A stretch of DNA of 64,000 bases, taken from NCBI RefSeq assembly GCF_002736205.1, contig NZ_CP024091.1, positions 4,399,555-4,463,554 of the forward strand, read 5' to 3'. This DNA comes from Pedobacter ginsengisoli (GTDB lineage: Bacteria > Bacteroidota > Bacteroidia > Sphingobacteriales > Sphingobacteriaceae). Made by a program: the position numbers and the translations under genes. Each line of letters opens with the position of its first letter. Position 1 is the stretch's first letter. The notes beneath the pieces were generated by a model that saw nothing but the letters and a program-made list of their open reading frames with translations, was not told the origin of the DNA and did not search any database. This document shows positions 27,002 to 34,471 of this stretch, in pieces.

Positions 27002-27760
27002 CTATTTCTTGATCAGGGATGATAATAGTATAAATCGGTCGTTTTTGTTTTTAAACAATTCTTTAGGTGCCACACCCGAAAACTTCTTAATTTCTTTGAT
27101 GAAATGATTTTGGTCAGAAAAATTTTCTTCCGGAAATAGCTTCCCCTGTGCAATATGTTCAAGCGAAGCTCTAAACCTTAAAACGGTGCAATATGCTTTA
27201 AGCGAAATGCCAAATTGCTGGTTAAAATAGCGGTTAATTTGCCTGCTGGTCCAAAACACTTTTTCTGAAAGCTCTTTTACCGTAATTGCTCCTTTTGTAG
27301 CATAAATCAATTCAAATAATTTGCGTTTGCGTTCGTCAATTTCATTAGGTAAAAGCGATTGAATCTTTAGCGTAGCTTTTTGTACAAAAAGATCAAAATC
27401 CTGCAAATCATCTTCTGCAAAGCCCCAAAAATGTTCAGGCAAAAGCCTTCCGCTGTTTATGATGTCCGATATTGTATTGCCAAAAACATATTCAACGGCA
27501 GGTAATTTAAAGCTAATGGAAAACATCAGGCTATTGGAGGGTATAATGGCTTGTTCATGCGGAAGCGTGCCAAGACCAATAAGTACAATACGAAACGGTT
27601 CTTCGGATGATTTAAAAAGGAACAAATCAATACGCCCATCGGGCAGCCCTATTGTTTCTTTACCACTATCAGATTGATTATGCAAACACCAAAAGCTATC
27701 CACAAACTCCGAAAGTGGTTTTTCGGGTTTAATGAATCTGTAATGCAAATCATTGTCCAT
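27002..27760 (-). CDS. AraC family transcriptional regulator
   Basis: A 252-residue regulator with an N-terminal sensing domain (about 1-140; YRFIKPEKPLSEFVDSFWCL is typical of the DUF6597-like module) and a C-terminal AraC DNA-binding domain with two helix-turn-helices: VKELSEKVFWTSRQINRYFN and FSDQNHFIKEIKKFSGVAPK. It is followed by the TetX-like gene on the same strand and probably controls it. A possible -7 box (TAATATTG-like) precedes it but is weak. Confidence 0.9.
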   Translation of the reverse strand: MDNDLHYRFIKPEKPLSEFVDSFWCLHNQSDSGKETIGLPDGRIDLFLFKSSEEPFRIVLIGLGTLPHEQAIIPSNSLMFSISFKLPAVEYVFGNTISDIINSGRLLPEHFWGFAEDDLQDFDLFVQKATLKIQSLLPNEIDERKRKLFELIYATKGAITVKELSEKVFWTSRQINRYFNQQFGISLKAYCTVLRFRASLEHIAQGKLFPEENFSDQNHFIKEIKKFSGVAPKELFKNKNDRFILLSSLIKK

Positions 27761-27861
27761 TTAACAATATTACAAAAATGGCAAGACAAACATGGCTCCC
27801 CCTTGAATTCACATCAGCTTTTCTATCATTTATAATGAACAAACCGCACCTTAGCTTCTAT

Positions 27862-27961
27862 CAGAGTTGTAACGGGCTCGTAGCAAGTTGGGGTATTGTT
27901 TGGCAAAAGGTACCCTTTACTAAGTAAATTACGGCCCTGACCCGATTCTGTTACAACTCTG
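27862..27961. repeat. Short element bounded by 12-bp inverted repeats
   Basis: cagagttgtaac at 27862-27873 is repeated exactly in inverse orientation at 27950-27961. The 76 bases between contain a near-palindrome around ggtacc at 27910-27915. It lies in the otherwise empty 287-base gap between the AraC gene and the small membrane protein. A 61-codon open frame across it on the minus strand has no start or composition support. It looks like a small mobile or interspersed element rather than a gene. Confidence 0.5.
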
Positions 27962-28020
27962 CCCAACAGAAACACAGATAAAAACACAATTTTGCACTTT
28001 CTATTGTGCAACTTAACACT

Positions 28021-28028
28021 TACCTTTG
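28021..28028 (+). promoter_or_regulatory. Promoter -7 box for the small membrane protein
   Basis: TACCTTTG matches TAnnTTTG, 19 bases before the ATG at 28048 and downstream of an alternative ATG at 28006, which it therefore argues against. Confidence 0.5.
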
Positions 28029-28047
28029 CGACCTAAGTATTTTAACA

Positions 28048-28230
28048 ATGACTGAACAAGAAAACAACAACAGTTTTGACTGGGTTTATTACATTTTAGG
28101 TATGTTTTTTGGAATTTTAACTGCTGTTATTATTACCGGAAGCTTTGGATTTGCAATTCTCGGTGGTATTATCGGCTTTATTTTTGGCGCCATTTTCTTA
28201 AATGGAATCGTAAAAGGACGCGAATACTAA
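28048..28230 (+). CDS. Small two-helix membrane protein, hypothetical
   Basis: A 60-residue protein. A polar N-terminus (MTEQENNNSFDW) is followed by two glycine-rich hydrophobic helices at about 13-31 and 33-52 (ILGGIIGFIFGAIFL) and a short KGREY tail. I do not recognise a named family. It is followed 31 bases later by a DUF2911 gene on the same strand, possibly in one transcript. The start is set by the -7 box at 28021-28028. Confidence 0.65.
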   Translation: MTEQENNNSFDWVYYILGMFFGILTAVIITGSFGFAILGGIIGFIFGAIFLNGIVKGREY

Positions 28231-28261
28231 ATCGGGGTTTTCTTAATCACACCTCATCCCT

Positions 28262-28813
28262 ATGAAGAAAATATTGTTTTTGGCCTTGCTTGCCCTGTTT
28301 GCCGGTAAAACTATGGCTCAGGATGTAAAATTCCCCGCCGTTGATTCCAGCCCTGCTGATATTGCATATTTCCCTGTAAATGTTGCAAAAGCTAAAGACA
28401 ATTCTTCGCCCCTGATTAAGGTTGTTTATTCTCGTCCTTCTAAAAAAGGCCGTGAAATTTTTGGCATACTTGAACAATTTGGCAAAGTATGGCGTGCTGG
28501 CGCAAATGAAGCAACAGAAATAAAACTTTATAGGCCGGTTATTATTGGCGGCAAAAGAATAAAAGCTGGTTCTTATAGCTTATTTGCTATTCCAAATAAG
28601 GAAATCTGGACAATAATTATCAACAAGCAGACTGATAAATGGGGGCTTATTTATAATCACGAGAAAGATATAGTAAGGGTTGATGTTCCTGTAAAGGCAT
28701 TGACGAATACAGTTGAATCTTTATGCATTACTTTTAGCCAACAAGACAAAGGTGCTAATCTGATCATTGCATGGGATAAGACTTATATTGAGCTCCCTAT
28801 TGAGATAAAATAG
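28262..28813 (+). CDS. DUF2911 domain secreted protein
   Basis: A 183-residue exported protein. A signal peptide ends at TMAQ (about residue 19). The mature part carries the DUF2911 signature: VVYSRPSKKGREIFG, GKVWRAGANEATEIKLY, and AGSYSLFAIPNKEIWTIIIN. The family is widespread in Bacteroidota and of unknown function. Its stop lies 5 bases from the convergent stop of the anti-sigma gene, with only a 6-base GCCTTT stem between. Confidence 0.88.
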   Translation: MKKILFLALLALFAGKTMAQDVKFPAVDSSPADIAYFPVNVAKAKDNSSPLIKVVYSRPSKKGREIFGILEQFGKVWRAGANEATEIKLYRPVIIGGKRIKAGSYSLFAIPNKEIWTIIINKQTDKWGLIYNHEKDIVRVDVPVKALTNTVESLCITFSQQDKGANLIIAWDKTYIELPIEIK

Positions 28814-28818
28814 CCTTT

Positions 28819-29196
28819 TTAAAGGCCTTTAATCCTTTTCCGTCTCAGGATACTATCAAAGTATACTAAAGCTATAATTACATCAATAAACAGGAAAGCA
28901 ATTAAAAACCCCGGGGTTAATGTTTTGTCTACAGCCTCGCTGAAGTCCATTTTAAGTTCCGGCAATTTGTAAGAAGCTGTAGTATTGGCAATTGCATATA
29001 TAATAACTCCAGCAATAAATGCCACAAAAATTGCTGCAATTCCGTAAATAATTCGATTATCAACCCTTGTTTTTAGTGATGCAGGAGGTTTTTCGAACTT
29101 TACCTGCTCCATTACATTACGTGTAAAAGACATTGATGGCTCTTCGAGCTCCATGCCTTTCAGTAATTCGGTTAATTCTTCATCTTTTAGTTCCAT
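28819..29196 (-). CDS. Putative anti-sigma factor, two-helix membrane protein
   Basis: A 125-residue protein with a charged cytoplasmic N-terminus (MELKDEELTELLKGMELEEP, then FTRNVMEQV) and two transmembrane helices at about 49-70 and 95-114. It overlaps the preceding ECF sigma gene by 10 bases, the usual arrangement of a sigma factor and its membrane inhibitor. It has no zinc-binding HxxxCxxC anti-sigma motif, so assignment rests on context and topology. Confidence 0.7.
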   Translation of the reverse strand: MELKDEELTELLKGMELEEPSMSFTRNVMEQVKFEKPPASLKTRVDNRIIYGIAAIFVAFIAGVIIYAIANTTASYKLPELKMDFSEAVDKTLTPGFLIAFLFIDVIIALVYFDSILRRKRIKGL

Positions 29197-29798
29197 AACA
29201 ATTCCTTTACCTCATCTTTTAGTAAAACCTCTAATCTATCTTTCAGTTTAGCCCTTGCCCTGTGCAGCCTTATTTTTACTGTATTTGCAGGCATATTTAA
29301 TGCCTGCGATATTTCTTCTAAACTCTGCTCACCTTTATAAAACATGGTAACTATTACAATATCATCATTTGATAGTGTTGTTATTGCTTCATCAAGGTAT
29401 TTATTTACAGATTTTCTTTCAGCCAGGTTATTGCTCAGATCTGATTGATGTCCTTCTAGTTCCAGATCATTTTCGCTGCCATTTATTGACTGTGTTTCTA
29501 TCCGCTTTTTGCGCAAAAAAGACATAGCGGTAGTATAGGTAATGGTATACAACCAGGTCGAAAATTTAGCGGTTTGATTAAAAGTCCCTAAAGCTTTATA
29601 TGCTTTTACAAAGCAGTCCTGAGCTATTTCTTCCGCGTCTTCGCGGTTTTTAGCAAAACGCACAGCAAGGGTAAATACAAAGCGCTGATGGCGTTTTACC
29701 AATTCCGAATAGGCAGAGGTATTACCCCTAAGCACTTGTGCAATTAGCTCCTGATCTGTTTGCTGTTGCTGCATATACAGGCTATGACGCCGGGTCAT
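29187..29798 (-). CDS. RNA polymerase sigma-70 factor, ECF subfamily
   Basis: A 203-residue ECF sigma factor. Region 2 contains YSELVKRHQRFVFTLAVRFA and EDAEEIAQDCFVKAYKAL, then FSTWLYTITYTTAMSFLRKK. Region 4 has EISQALNMPANTVKIRLHRA. The first ATG (29798) is given; Met9 at 29774 (MQQQQTDQELIAQVL) is an equally good start. It is followed by an overlapping membrane protein likely to be its anti-sigma factor and lies 28 bases after the SMR exporter gene on the same strand. The signal is unknown. Confidence 0.92.
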   Translation of the reverse strand: MTRRHSLYMQQQQTDQELIAQVLRGNTSAYSELVKRHQRFVFTLAVRFAKNREDAEEIAQDCFVKAYKALGTFNQTAKFSTWLYTITYTTAMSFLRKKRIETQSINGSENDLELEGHQSDLSNNLAERKSVNKYLDEAITTLSNDDIVIVTMFYKGEQSLEEISQALNMPANTVKIRLHRARAKLKDRLEVLLKDEVKELLWN

Positions 29799-29826
29799 GA
29801 CTGCAGGTTACAACAATTCATTAAAA

Positions 29827-30150
29827 TTAATGACTTCCGGCAAAGAATTTTAAACCTAGAATAGACCCTATTAGAGTTGCGATAAAGAAGATGCGCCAGA
29901 AATTGGCCGGTTCCTGAAAGTATATTATGCCAACAACTACTGTCCCTACGGCACCTATACCGGTCCAAACAGCATATGCAGTTCCCATTGGCAAAGTTTG
30001 AGTTGCTTTATTTAAGAAGTAAAAACTTAATGAAATACAGACCGCAAAAGCAGCACTCCATTTAAAGTTGGTAAAGTTATTTGATAGCTTTAAGCATGTT
30101 GTAAACCCAACCTCAAACAATCCGGCAATAATTAAAATAATCCAGCTCAT
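29827..30150 (-). CDS. SMR family exporter, SugE/Gdx type
   Basis: A 107-residue four-helix inner-membrane antiporter. The conserved glutamate of helix 1 (GLFEVGF, Glu13) is present, and GTAYAVWTGIGAVGTVVVG matches the SugE/Gdx branch, which exports guanidinium, better than the EmrE branch. SMR proteins work as antiparallel dimers exchanging substrate for protons. No guanidine riboswitch fits in the short 70-base leader. A Crp-like regulator gene lies directly upstream on the same strand. Confidence 0.9.
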   Translation of the reverse strand: MSWIILIIAGLFEVGFTTCLKLSNNFTNFKWSAAFAVCISLSFYFLNKATQTLPMGTAYAVWTGIGAVGTVVVGIIYFQEPANFWRIFFIATLIGSILGLKFFAGSH

Positions 30151-30164
30151 AATTTTTTTTTCTG

Positions 30165-30172
30165 CAAAATTA
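30165..30172 (-). promoter_or_regulatory. Promoter -7 box for the SMR exporter
   Basis: Minus-strand TAATTTTG matches TAnnTTTG, 14 bases before the ATG at 30150, in the gap between the Crp-like gene and the exporter gene. Confidence 0.45.
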
Positions 30173-30220
30173 GGGCGAATTAACAGGGCATTTTTTTACA
30201 AATGTTAAAAAATGAATTTG

Positions 30221-30787
30221 CTACTTTATTTCTGCACGAATCCGGCTAAGCGTTACCTGGGTAACACCAAGATAAGATGCTATATACCCTAACTGGATTC
30301 TTTGAATTAAGCCTGGAGAGTTTTTAAGCAGTTCAGCATAGCACTCGGATGCCGATTTAAACAATCTTGAAATATAGCGTTCCTCGAGCTTAATCAGTTC
30401 AAGTTCTGCCAGTTTACGGCCCCAGTTTGCCAGGTCTGTATGCTCAAGAAATAAGCGTTGCAGGGCTTCGTCTTTAATTTCGTAGAGTACGCTGCTTTCT
30501 AATAACTCGATACTCTCGTAACCCGGTAGTCCGTTTATATAGCTATTATAAGAAAATACAAAATCACCCTCCAAACCAAACCAAAAAGTGATTTGATTGT
30601 CTTTTCCTTCGCAATAGGCCCGCACAATCCCTTTTTGTATAAAATAAGCCGAGCGACCAATTTGTCCGGCTTCTACTAAAACCTTGTTTTTGGGCAACTC
30701 TATTTTATGCATTTCATTGAGCAAAAGCTTAAGGTTATTAGGCTTTAGCGGATAAATGCTGTTTATTTTTTTTATAAGCTCATCCAA
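30221..30787 (-). CDS. Crp/Fnr family transcriptional regulator
   Basis: A 188-residue regulator with a cyclic-nucleotide-binding-like beta barrel (about 20-120; VLVEAGQIGRSAYFIQKGIV, then WFGLEGDFVFSY) and a C-terminal winged helix ending IASYLGVTQVTLSRIRAEI. The Arg/Glu residues that bind cAMP in E. coli Crp are not evident, so the effector is unknown. This short type is common in Bacteroidota. It lies 70 bases upstream of the SMR exporter gene, which it may control. Confidence 0.9.
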   Translation of the reverse strand: MDELIKKINSIYPLKPNNLKLLLNEMHKIELPKNKVLVEAGQIGRSAYFIQKGIVRAYCEGKDNQITFWFGLEGDFVFSYNSYINGLPGYESIELLESSVLYEIKDEALQRLFLEHTDLANWGRKLAELELIKLEERYISRLFKSASECYAELLKNSPGLIQRIQLGYIASYLGVTQVTLSRIRAEIK

Positions 30788-30840
30788 AGTATTTCAAAAT
30801 TTATATAAAGATAAAATAACAGCAACAAACATTTTTTTAA

Positions 30841-30894
30841 AATCTGTGTAACCTGATATATTTTGATGTAGTCATAGCACACAGAACACAGATT
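30841..30894. repeat. Small inverted repeat upstream of a membrane protein gene
   Basis: aatctgtgt at 30841-30849 is matched inversely by acacagatt at 30886-30894. It sits in the divergent gap between the Crp-like gene and the membrane protein at 30933. It could be a regulator site or chance. Confidence 0.25.
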
Positions 30895-30932
30895 CAAAAC
30901 AATAAAATATTTAAAACATAAAACAGAATAAC

Positions 30933-31286
30933 ATGGGACCGGAATTAGTATTTATATCTCTTTTTGTTTGCGCAACAGCAATGGTTTTTGGCATAAGATA
31001 CATGTCTAATAAGGAGAAAATGGCGATGATTGAACGCGGGATTGATCCAGGAATTGCCAAAACAAGACAAAGCGCGCCTACCCCCTTCCTGAGCTTAAAA
31101 TTTGGACTGCTTATGGTGGGTTTGGGCTTAGGCATACTAACCGCATTGTTTTGCGTACTGCAATCGGGTATAGATGATGAAGAGGCTGTAGCGGTCTATT
31201 TTGGATCGATATTCATTTTTGGAGGCTTGGGGCTAATTATTTCTTATGTTGTTGAGAAAAAATGGCTTGATCAGCAAAGAAACTAG
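30933..31286 (+). CDS. Small membrane protein, DUF6249-like
   Basis: A 117-residue protein with three hydrophobic segments at about 4-22, 58-77 and 88-107. Between the first two lies RYMSNKEKMAMIERGIDPGI, a cytoplasmic loop with the MIERG motif found in a widespread group of Bacteroidota membrane proteins often linked to ECF sigma operons. The function is unknown. It stands alone, and a hairpin terminator follows. Confidence 0.7.
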   Translation: MGPELVFISLFVCATAMVFGIRYMSNKEKMAMIERGIDPGIAKTRQSAPTPFLSLKFGLLMVGLGLGILTALFCVLQSGIDDEEAVAVYFGSIFIFGGLGLIISYVVEKKWLDQQRN

Positions 31287-31308
31287 TCTCAAAATAAGAT
31301 AGTTATAA

Positions 31309-31340
31309 AAAGCTTGCTCATATTTTGGGCAGGCTTTTTT
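31309..31340 (+). terminator. Rho-independent terminator
   Basis: An 11-base stem (aaagcttgctc with 31327-31337, two G-T pairs), a 7-base loop, then a run of T. It ends the membrane protein gene. Confidence 0.75.
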
Positions 31341-31426
31341 GTTTTGCATACTGTTGTTCGCTTGCTTTACAGGTTTGACTTTTGTCAACACAAAGTCAAC
31401 AAACATTATGTCGATTAAATTAGCAT

Positions 31427-31452
31427 AAATTAATCAATCGATTGATTAATTT
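31427..31452. promoter_or_regulatory. 26-bp perfect palindrome, probable TetR operator
   Basis: The two halves aaattaatcaatc and gattgattaattt form an exact palindrome centred at 31439/31440. It overlaps the -7 box at 31447-31454 and lies 20 bases before the tetR start, so a bound dimer would block RNA polymerase. The regulator encoded immediately downstream is the natural ligand. Confidence 0.8.
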
Positions 31453-31454
31453 TG
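31447..31454 (+). promoter_or_regulatory. Efflux operon promoter -7 box
   Basis: TAATTTTG matches TAnnTTTG, lies within the right half of the palindrome, and is 18 bases before the ATG at 31472. Confidence 0.6.
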
Positions 31455-31471
31455 CCTCACAATTTGATTAC

Positions 31472-32092
31472 ATGGAAAAAGCAGATAAGAGATCGAGTAT
31501 TCTGGAAGCAGCATCAAAGCTGTTTGCTGAATTAGGATATGAAGGAGCCTCAACCCGTCAGATTGCGAAAGAGGCTGGCGCAAATATGGCTATGATTAAC
31601 TACTATTTTGGGTCAAAAGAAGGCGTGTTCGTTGAAATGATGAATAACCGGATACAAGGATTCAAGGATGAACTGAATAGCATTAGCAAAGACCGTTTAA
31701 CCGGAATGGAAAAACTACTAAAGGTTGTTGATGGGTATGCAAACCGCATATTATGTAATCATACCTTTCATAAAATGATGCACAGAGAGTTATCGCTATC
31801 TCAAAGGCCTGAAATGTTTATCACCATAAAGAATGCAATGGCTGAAAACCTTTTGGTTATACAGCACATAATTGAAGATGGAATTGAAGATGGAAGCTTT
31901 AGAAAAGTAGATGTAAAAATGCTGATTGCAACTGTAATGGGCACCATAAGCTACGTTGCTATCTCTCCTTCTAAAATAACCTCAGGAACTACGCTCGACA
32001 TCAATAACAAGGACGATCGTAAAATCATTTCAGATCGCTTAATTATTCATTTAAAAGAGCTCATCACTATTTACCTAACACCCCAACAATGA
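31472..32092 (+). CDS. TetR family transcriptional repressor
   Basis: A 206-residue repressor. The N-terminal helix-turn-helix is intact (ILEAASKLFAELGYEGASTR, then QIAKEAGANMAMINYYFGSK), and the C-terminal helical ligand/dimer domain is of the CecR/DUF1956-like type. The start at 31472 follows the -7 box; an ATG at 31442 lies within the operator. Its stop overlaps the next gene's start (ATGA), so repressor and efflux genes are on one transcript. The palindrome over the promoter suggests it represses itself and the pump until a toxic ligand releases it. Confidence 0.93.
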   Translation: MEKADKRSSILEAASKLFAELGYEGASTRQIAKEAGANMAMINYYFGSKEGVFVEMMNNRIQGFKDELNSISKDRLTGMEKLLKVVDGYANRILCNHTFHKMMHRELSLSQRPEMFITIKNAMAENLLVIQHIIEDGIEDGSFRKVDVKMLIATVMGTISYVAISPSKITSGTTLDINNKDDRKIISDRLIIHLKELITIYLTPQQ

Positions 32093-33405
32093 TACAAAAC
32101 ACGATTAAATTAAGCTTTGTGGCATTTCTGCTTCCCGGAATGCTATATGCCCAAAACATAAAAAAGCTAAGTCTGCAGGAAGCAATTGACTTAGGCATAA
32201 GCAACAGCAAAAACTTAAGGCTTTCGCAAAGTAAAATTGATGAAGCGGTTTCGAAACTTGCTTCTGTTAAAGACAATGCGCTACCTACAGCTAACGCTTC
32301 ATTTTTATACAACCATGCCGAAATCCCTACCAATAAATTAACCATTGGTGGTTCGGATCCTATTCATTTGCCCAACAGAGCTGATGCCTTTATAGGTACT
32401 GCTGCTGTAGAACAGCTGGTGTATGGAGGAGGTAAGTTGAAGTATGCTGAAGCATCGACAAAATTGCTTACGGATGTGGCACGCCTTGATGCTGATAAAA
32501 ACAAAGAAGAGGTTAGCTATGCTGTAATAAATACTTACTATTCGTTATTTAAGGTTTTGCAAAGCAAAAAGGTTGTTGAACAAAATCTGGAATCTATTGC
32601 CGGTCAGTTAAAACAATCACAACGCTTTTTTGAGCAGGGAATAGTAACTAAAAACGATGTTTTAAGGTTTCAGCTTCAGCAAGCCAACGTTTCGCTAACT
32701 GAAATGGAAATTGAGAACAACAGAAAGGTTATTAACTACAACCTGGATATTTTACTGGGACTGGATGAAAGTACTGATATAGAAATTTCGGAGCCAGACA
32801 ATGCAATAAAACCGGTTTCGCCATTAACCTCATACCTGGATTTAGCATTATCGAATCGCCAGGAATTAAAACAGGTCGACTTACAAAATAAAGTTGCCGA
32901 TATTAATATTAAATCCATTCAGGCCAATACCCTACCAACTGTTGGTGTTGGTGCAAACCTGTACTATATTAATCCAAGCGGCAAATTTATCCCTCCTACT
33001 AATCAGTACATTATGCCAATGACATTGGGAGCAAATATTTCATGGAATATAGGAAGCCTGTGGACCAATAAAAATAAAGTAACCGAAGCCAGGATTCAGC
33101 AGAAAAATGTAAGTATCCAAAAGGATATTTTATCCGATCAGGTTAAAACAGAGATCAACAAAAATTACCAGGATTATCAGCTGGCTTTAGGTAAAATTAA
33201 AGTGCTTGAAACTTCAATTACCCAAGCTACTGAAAACGACAACTTACTAGCTTCTAAATACAAAAATAACGTAGCCTCTGCAATTGATCGTATCGATGCC
33301 GAAACGTTGCTATACCAATCTAAAATTAACTTGGAATTAGCTAAAGCAGATGCAGGACTTGCCTATTACACGCTACTAAAATCAACAGGAAAAATCGCCC
33401 AATAA
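32089..33405 (+). CDS. TolC family outer-membrane efflux protein
   Basis: A 438-residue outer-membrane channel. A signal peptide ends at MLYAQ (about residue 22). Two OEP repeats follow; typical segments are LSLQEAIDLGISNSKNLRLS near the N-terminus and LASKYKNNVASAIDRIDAET near the C-terminus. The trimer would form the exit duct for the EmrAB-like pump encoded next. It overlaps tetR by 4 bases and lies 20 bases before the membrane fusion gene. Confidence 0.93.
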   Translation: MIQNTIKLSFVAFLLPGMLYAQNIKKLSLQEAIDLGISNSKNLRLSQSKIDEAVSKLASVKDNALPTANASFLYNHAEIPTNKLTIGGSDPIHLPNRADAFIGTAAVEQLVYGGGKLKYAEASTKLLTDVARLDADKNKEEVSYAVINTYYSLFKVLQSKKVVEQNLESIAGQLKQSQRFFEQGIVTKNDVLRFQLQQANVSLTEMEIENNRKVINYNLDILLGLDESTDIEISEPDNAIKPVSPLTSYLDLALSNRQELKQVDLQNKVADINIKSIQANTLPTVGVGANLYYINPSGKFIPPTNQYIMPMTLGANISWNIGSLWTNKNKVTEARIQQKNVSIQKDILSDQVKTEINKNYQDYQLALGKIKVLETSITQATENDNLLASKYKNNVASAIDRIDAETLLYQSKINLELAKADAGLAYYTLLKSTGKIAQ

Positions 33406-33425
33406 CTCCATAACAAATTACAGCA

Positions 33426-34469
33426 ATGACAACTGAAAAGAAAAAGAAAAACAAAGTTATACCAATTATATTAGGGGTATTAATTTTAATTGGGGCCATA
33501 TTTGGCGTCAAAGAATATATATACTACAGCAAACACGTTGATACGGATGACGCTCAGATTGATGGAGATATTAGTCCGGTAGTTGCACGTGTGGGTGGCT
33601 ATGTAAAGGAAATTAAATTTGAAGAAAACACGCTTGTAAAAGAAGGCGATGTACTGGTAAAGCTTGACGACAGCGACTATAAAGTAAAGCTGGAACAGGC
33701 TATGGCCGGACAAAAAGGAGCCAGTGCAGGCGTAGGTGTTTCTGAATCGCAAATTGCTGCCACGGTTGCCAACACAAGTACTGCTAAGGCCAATATTGAA
33801 GCTGCAAAAGTTAAATTAGCATTAGCTCAGAAAGATTTTAACCGCTATGCAAACCTGATTAAAGATGGCTCTATAACTCAACAACAATTTGACCAAGCCA
33901 AAGCCGAAAAAGAATCGGCACAGGTTGCTTTTACTGCTGCACAGGATCAATATAATGCCGCAGTTAAGCAGGTTGGCACCACTCAATCGCAATTAGTAGT
34001 CAGCAATACAGGTGTTACTCAGCATCAATCGGAAGTGGATTTTGCTAAATTACAGCTATCCTACACAGACATTAAGGCTCCTGCAACAGGAATTGTTTCT
34101 AAAAAGAATGTCCAAAAAGGCCAGTTGGTACAAGCCGGACAATCTTTGTTTTCTGTTGTTAACGAAAATAGTATTTACGTTACTGCCAACTTTAAAGAAA
34201 CCCAGCTTGAAGACATCAACCCGGGATTAAAGGTGAAAGTGGACGTGGATGCTTATCCTGATGCGGAAGTTGAGGGCGAGGTTTACAACTTTGCTCCTAT
34301 TACCGGCGCAAAAGGATCGCTATTACCTCCTGATAATGCCACCGGTAACTTTGTAAAAGTTGTACAACGCGTGCCAGTAAAAATAAAAATCACTAAAGCA
34401 CCAAAAGAGGTCCTGGCTAAACTACGCCCCGGCATGAGTGTTAAGGTTTCTGTTTCTATAAAAGATTAA
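33426..34469 (+). CDS. HlyD/EmrA-like membrane fusion protein
   Basis: A 347-residue periplasmic adaptor. One transmembrane helix lies at about 11-28. The following HVDTDDAQIDGDISPVVARV is the EmrA-type signature, with a lipoyl-like half motif, a long coiled-coil hairpin (about 90-200) and a beta-barrel (ENSIYVTANFKETQLEDI). It links the MFS pump in the inner membrane to TolC. The pump gene starts 2 bases after its stop. Confidence 0.93.
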   Translation: MTTEKKKKNKVIPIILGVLILIGAIFGVKEYIYYSKHVDTDDAQIDGDISPVVARVGGYVKEIKFEENTLVKEGDVLVKLDDSDYKVKLEQAMAGQKGASAGVGVSESQIAATVANTSTAKANIEAAKVKLALAQKDFNRYANLIKDGSITQQQFDQAKAEKESAQVAFTAAQDQYNAAVKQVGTTQSQLVVSNTGVTQHQSEVDFAKLQLSYTDIKAPATGIVSKKNVQKGQLVQAGQSLFSVVNENSIYVTANFKETQLEDINPGLKVKVDVDAYPDAEVEGEVYNFAPITGAKGSLLPPDNATGNFVKVVQRVPVKIKITKAPKEVLAKLRPGMSVKVSVSIKD

Positions 34470-34471
34470 AA

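Noticed and set aside
27826..28011. A 61-codon minus-strand open frame in the gap before the small membrane protein
   Set aside because: It spans the terminal-inverted-repeat element, has no promoter or family pattern, and is better explained as repeat DNA.
30151..30220. Guanidine riboswitch before the SMR exporter
   Set aside because: The leader is only 70 bases, has a promoter within it, and shows none of the conserved paired elements.
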